Of a stretch of 32,638 nucleotides of DNA, positions 32,355 through 32,638 are shown piece after piece. A program made the position numbers and the translations under genes. The notes beneath the pieces were generated by a model. The model ran no database searches. It was given only the letters and a program-made list of their open reading frames with translations, and was not told where the DNA came from. Where the stretch lies: assembly GCA_903839905.1 (NCBI GenBank), contig CAIMDX010000069.1:1-32638 (forward strand), read 5' to 3'. This stretch comes from an uncultured bacterium. GTDB taxonomy: Bacteria; Patescibacteriota; Minisyncoccia; Minisyncoccales; JAQTVQ01. Every line of letters begins with the position of its first letter. The stretch's first letter is position 1.

Positions 32355-32384
32355 ATTCTAGCCCGCCAAAATCAAAAATGTCAA
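32355..32384 (-). promoter_or_regulatory. ATP synthase operon promoter, nearly leaderless
   Basis: Consensus TTGACA (-35), an 18-nt spacer and TAGAAT (-10) on the minus strand. The -10 ends 8 nt before the atpB ATG, so the transcript should start 0-2 nt before the codon. A GCGATTT/AAATCGC hairpin lies just upstream of the -35. Confidence 0.8.
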
Positions 32385-32413
32385 GAATCGCGATTTTTAA
32401 ATCGCAACTTTAC

Positions 32414-32430
32414 CAAAGGTCTAACCTTTG
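32414..32430. repeat. Palindromic repeat CAAAGGT-CTA-ACCTTTG
   Basis: Perfect 7-bp arms with a 3-nt loop. A second perfect copy lies at 32468-32486 and an imperfect one at 2250-2268. It sits between the atp promoter and the end of the next gene. Confidence 0.75.
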
Positions 32431-32467
32431 ATAGAAGTCATCAATAGAGAAAAAGGTGATTTTTTTT

Positions 32468-32486
32468 GCAAAGGTCTAACCTTTGC
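32468..32486. repeat. Palindromic repeat GCAAAGGT-CTA-ACCTTTGC
   Basis: Perfect 8-bp arms. On the plus strand it follows a run of eight or nine T; on the minus strand it is followed by A, so it does not look like a terminator for the partial gene ending at 32501. Confidence 0.75.
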
Positions 32487-32500
32487 AGCCAGATATTATT

Positions 32501-32638
32501 TTATTCTACTAGTTCCGGCTGGTAAAAGTCGTTCATTTTGATCTTTTGAGCGATGGCTTTGGTGATTTTTTTGTTTTGGATGGACACTTCCAAAGCCAGA
32601 CCTTCCATTGTTTCTTTGGAAAAGCTCTGGTCAAAAAG
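32501..32638 (-). CDS. C-terminal end of an unidentified protein (partial, 45 aa)
   Basis: Open from the window edge to TAA at 32501-32503. Reads LFDQSFSKET...KMNDFYQPELVE. It is absent from the ORF track because its start lies outside the window. Charged, soluble-looking, no recognisable motif. The A/K/E-rich codon pattern fits a real gene end rather than a chance frame. Not identified. Confidence 0.6.
   Translation of the reverse strand, partial: LFDQSFSKETMEGLALEVSIQNKKITKAIAQKIKMNDFYQPELVE

Noticed and set aside
32468-32486. Terminator for the partial gene at 32501
   Set aside because: The hairpin is followed by A, not T, on the minus strand.

Overview
The window looks like a chromosomal piece of a Candidate Phyla Radiation (Patescibacteria) bacterium, most likely a parcubacterium. 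The reasons are the small, tightly packed genes; a complete but trimmed F-type ATP synthase (127-aa delta, 93-aa epsilon); single-chain glycyl-tRNA synthetase and type-2 IleRS; a surface protein family with an N-terminal membrane anchor followed by 'VGIGT' repeats; and many intergenic inverted repeats. This assignment rests on gene content and protein style, not on a database search. TGA, TAA and TAG all read as stops.

Layout. 89-2143 (-): large surface protein with phage-tail-fibre-like modules. 2328-5153 (-): an unrecognised protein, metG and a small orphan gene. 5384-8400 (-): M16 peptidase, AI-2E family permease and rsmI, close-packed. 8579-16745 (-): glyQS, a DUF11-like membrane-anchored protein, ileS and argS. 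17062-18003 (-): a small locus of coiled-coil paralogues, one intact and two broken, mixed with hairpin elements. 18116-19537 (-): a second surface protein, paralogous to the first. 19665-21727 is the only plus-strand block: smpB, tmRNA (ssrA), infC, rpmI, rplT, closed by a strong terminator. 21804-25719 (-): PP-loop sulfurtransferase-like protein, NUDIX hydrolase, PolX and GreA. 26014-32346 (-): the ATP synthase operon, transcribed atpB-atpZ/I-atpE-atpF-atpH-atpA-atpG-atpD-atpC. 32501-32638 (-): the 3' end of another gene.

How the genes fit together. Most encode core translation (four aminoacyl-tRNA synthetases, IF-3, L35, L20, RsmI), ribosome rescue (SmpB with tmRNA, tag ANLFKQPELALA), transcription elongation (GreA), DNA repair (PolX) and energy conversion (a proton-type F1Fo ATPase). 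The accessory part is the surface-protein pair and the coiled-coil locus between them.

The most unusual signal is a set of short cruciform or MITE-like elements with terminal inverted repeats of the form ACCC(C/T)GTTA(G/A)AA. One (17143-17201) sits inside a small coiled-coil gene: removing 61 nt restores a reading frame that aligns without gaps to its intact neighbour. One (17891-18003) adjoins a second gene remnant and has possible CCAA flanking repeats. One (20484-20586) begins exactly at the 3' end of the tmRNA gene. A hairpin cluster of similar shape (two hairpins inside an outer inverted repeat) lies in the ATP synthase operon between atpG and atpD. Other points of interest are promoters so close to atpB, smpB and metG that their mRNAs should be nearly leaderless, an infC gene with no ATG/GTG/TTG at its proper start, an ATP synthase alpha subunit with an altered Walker A motif, and a long structured greA leader.
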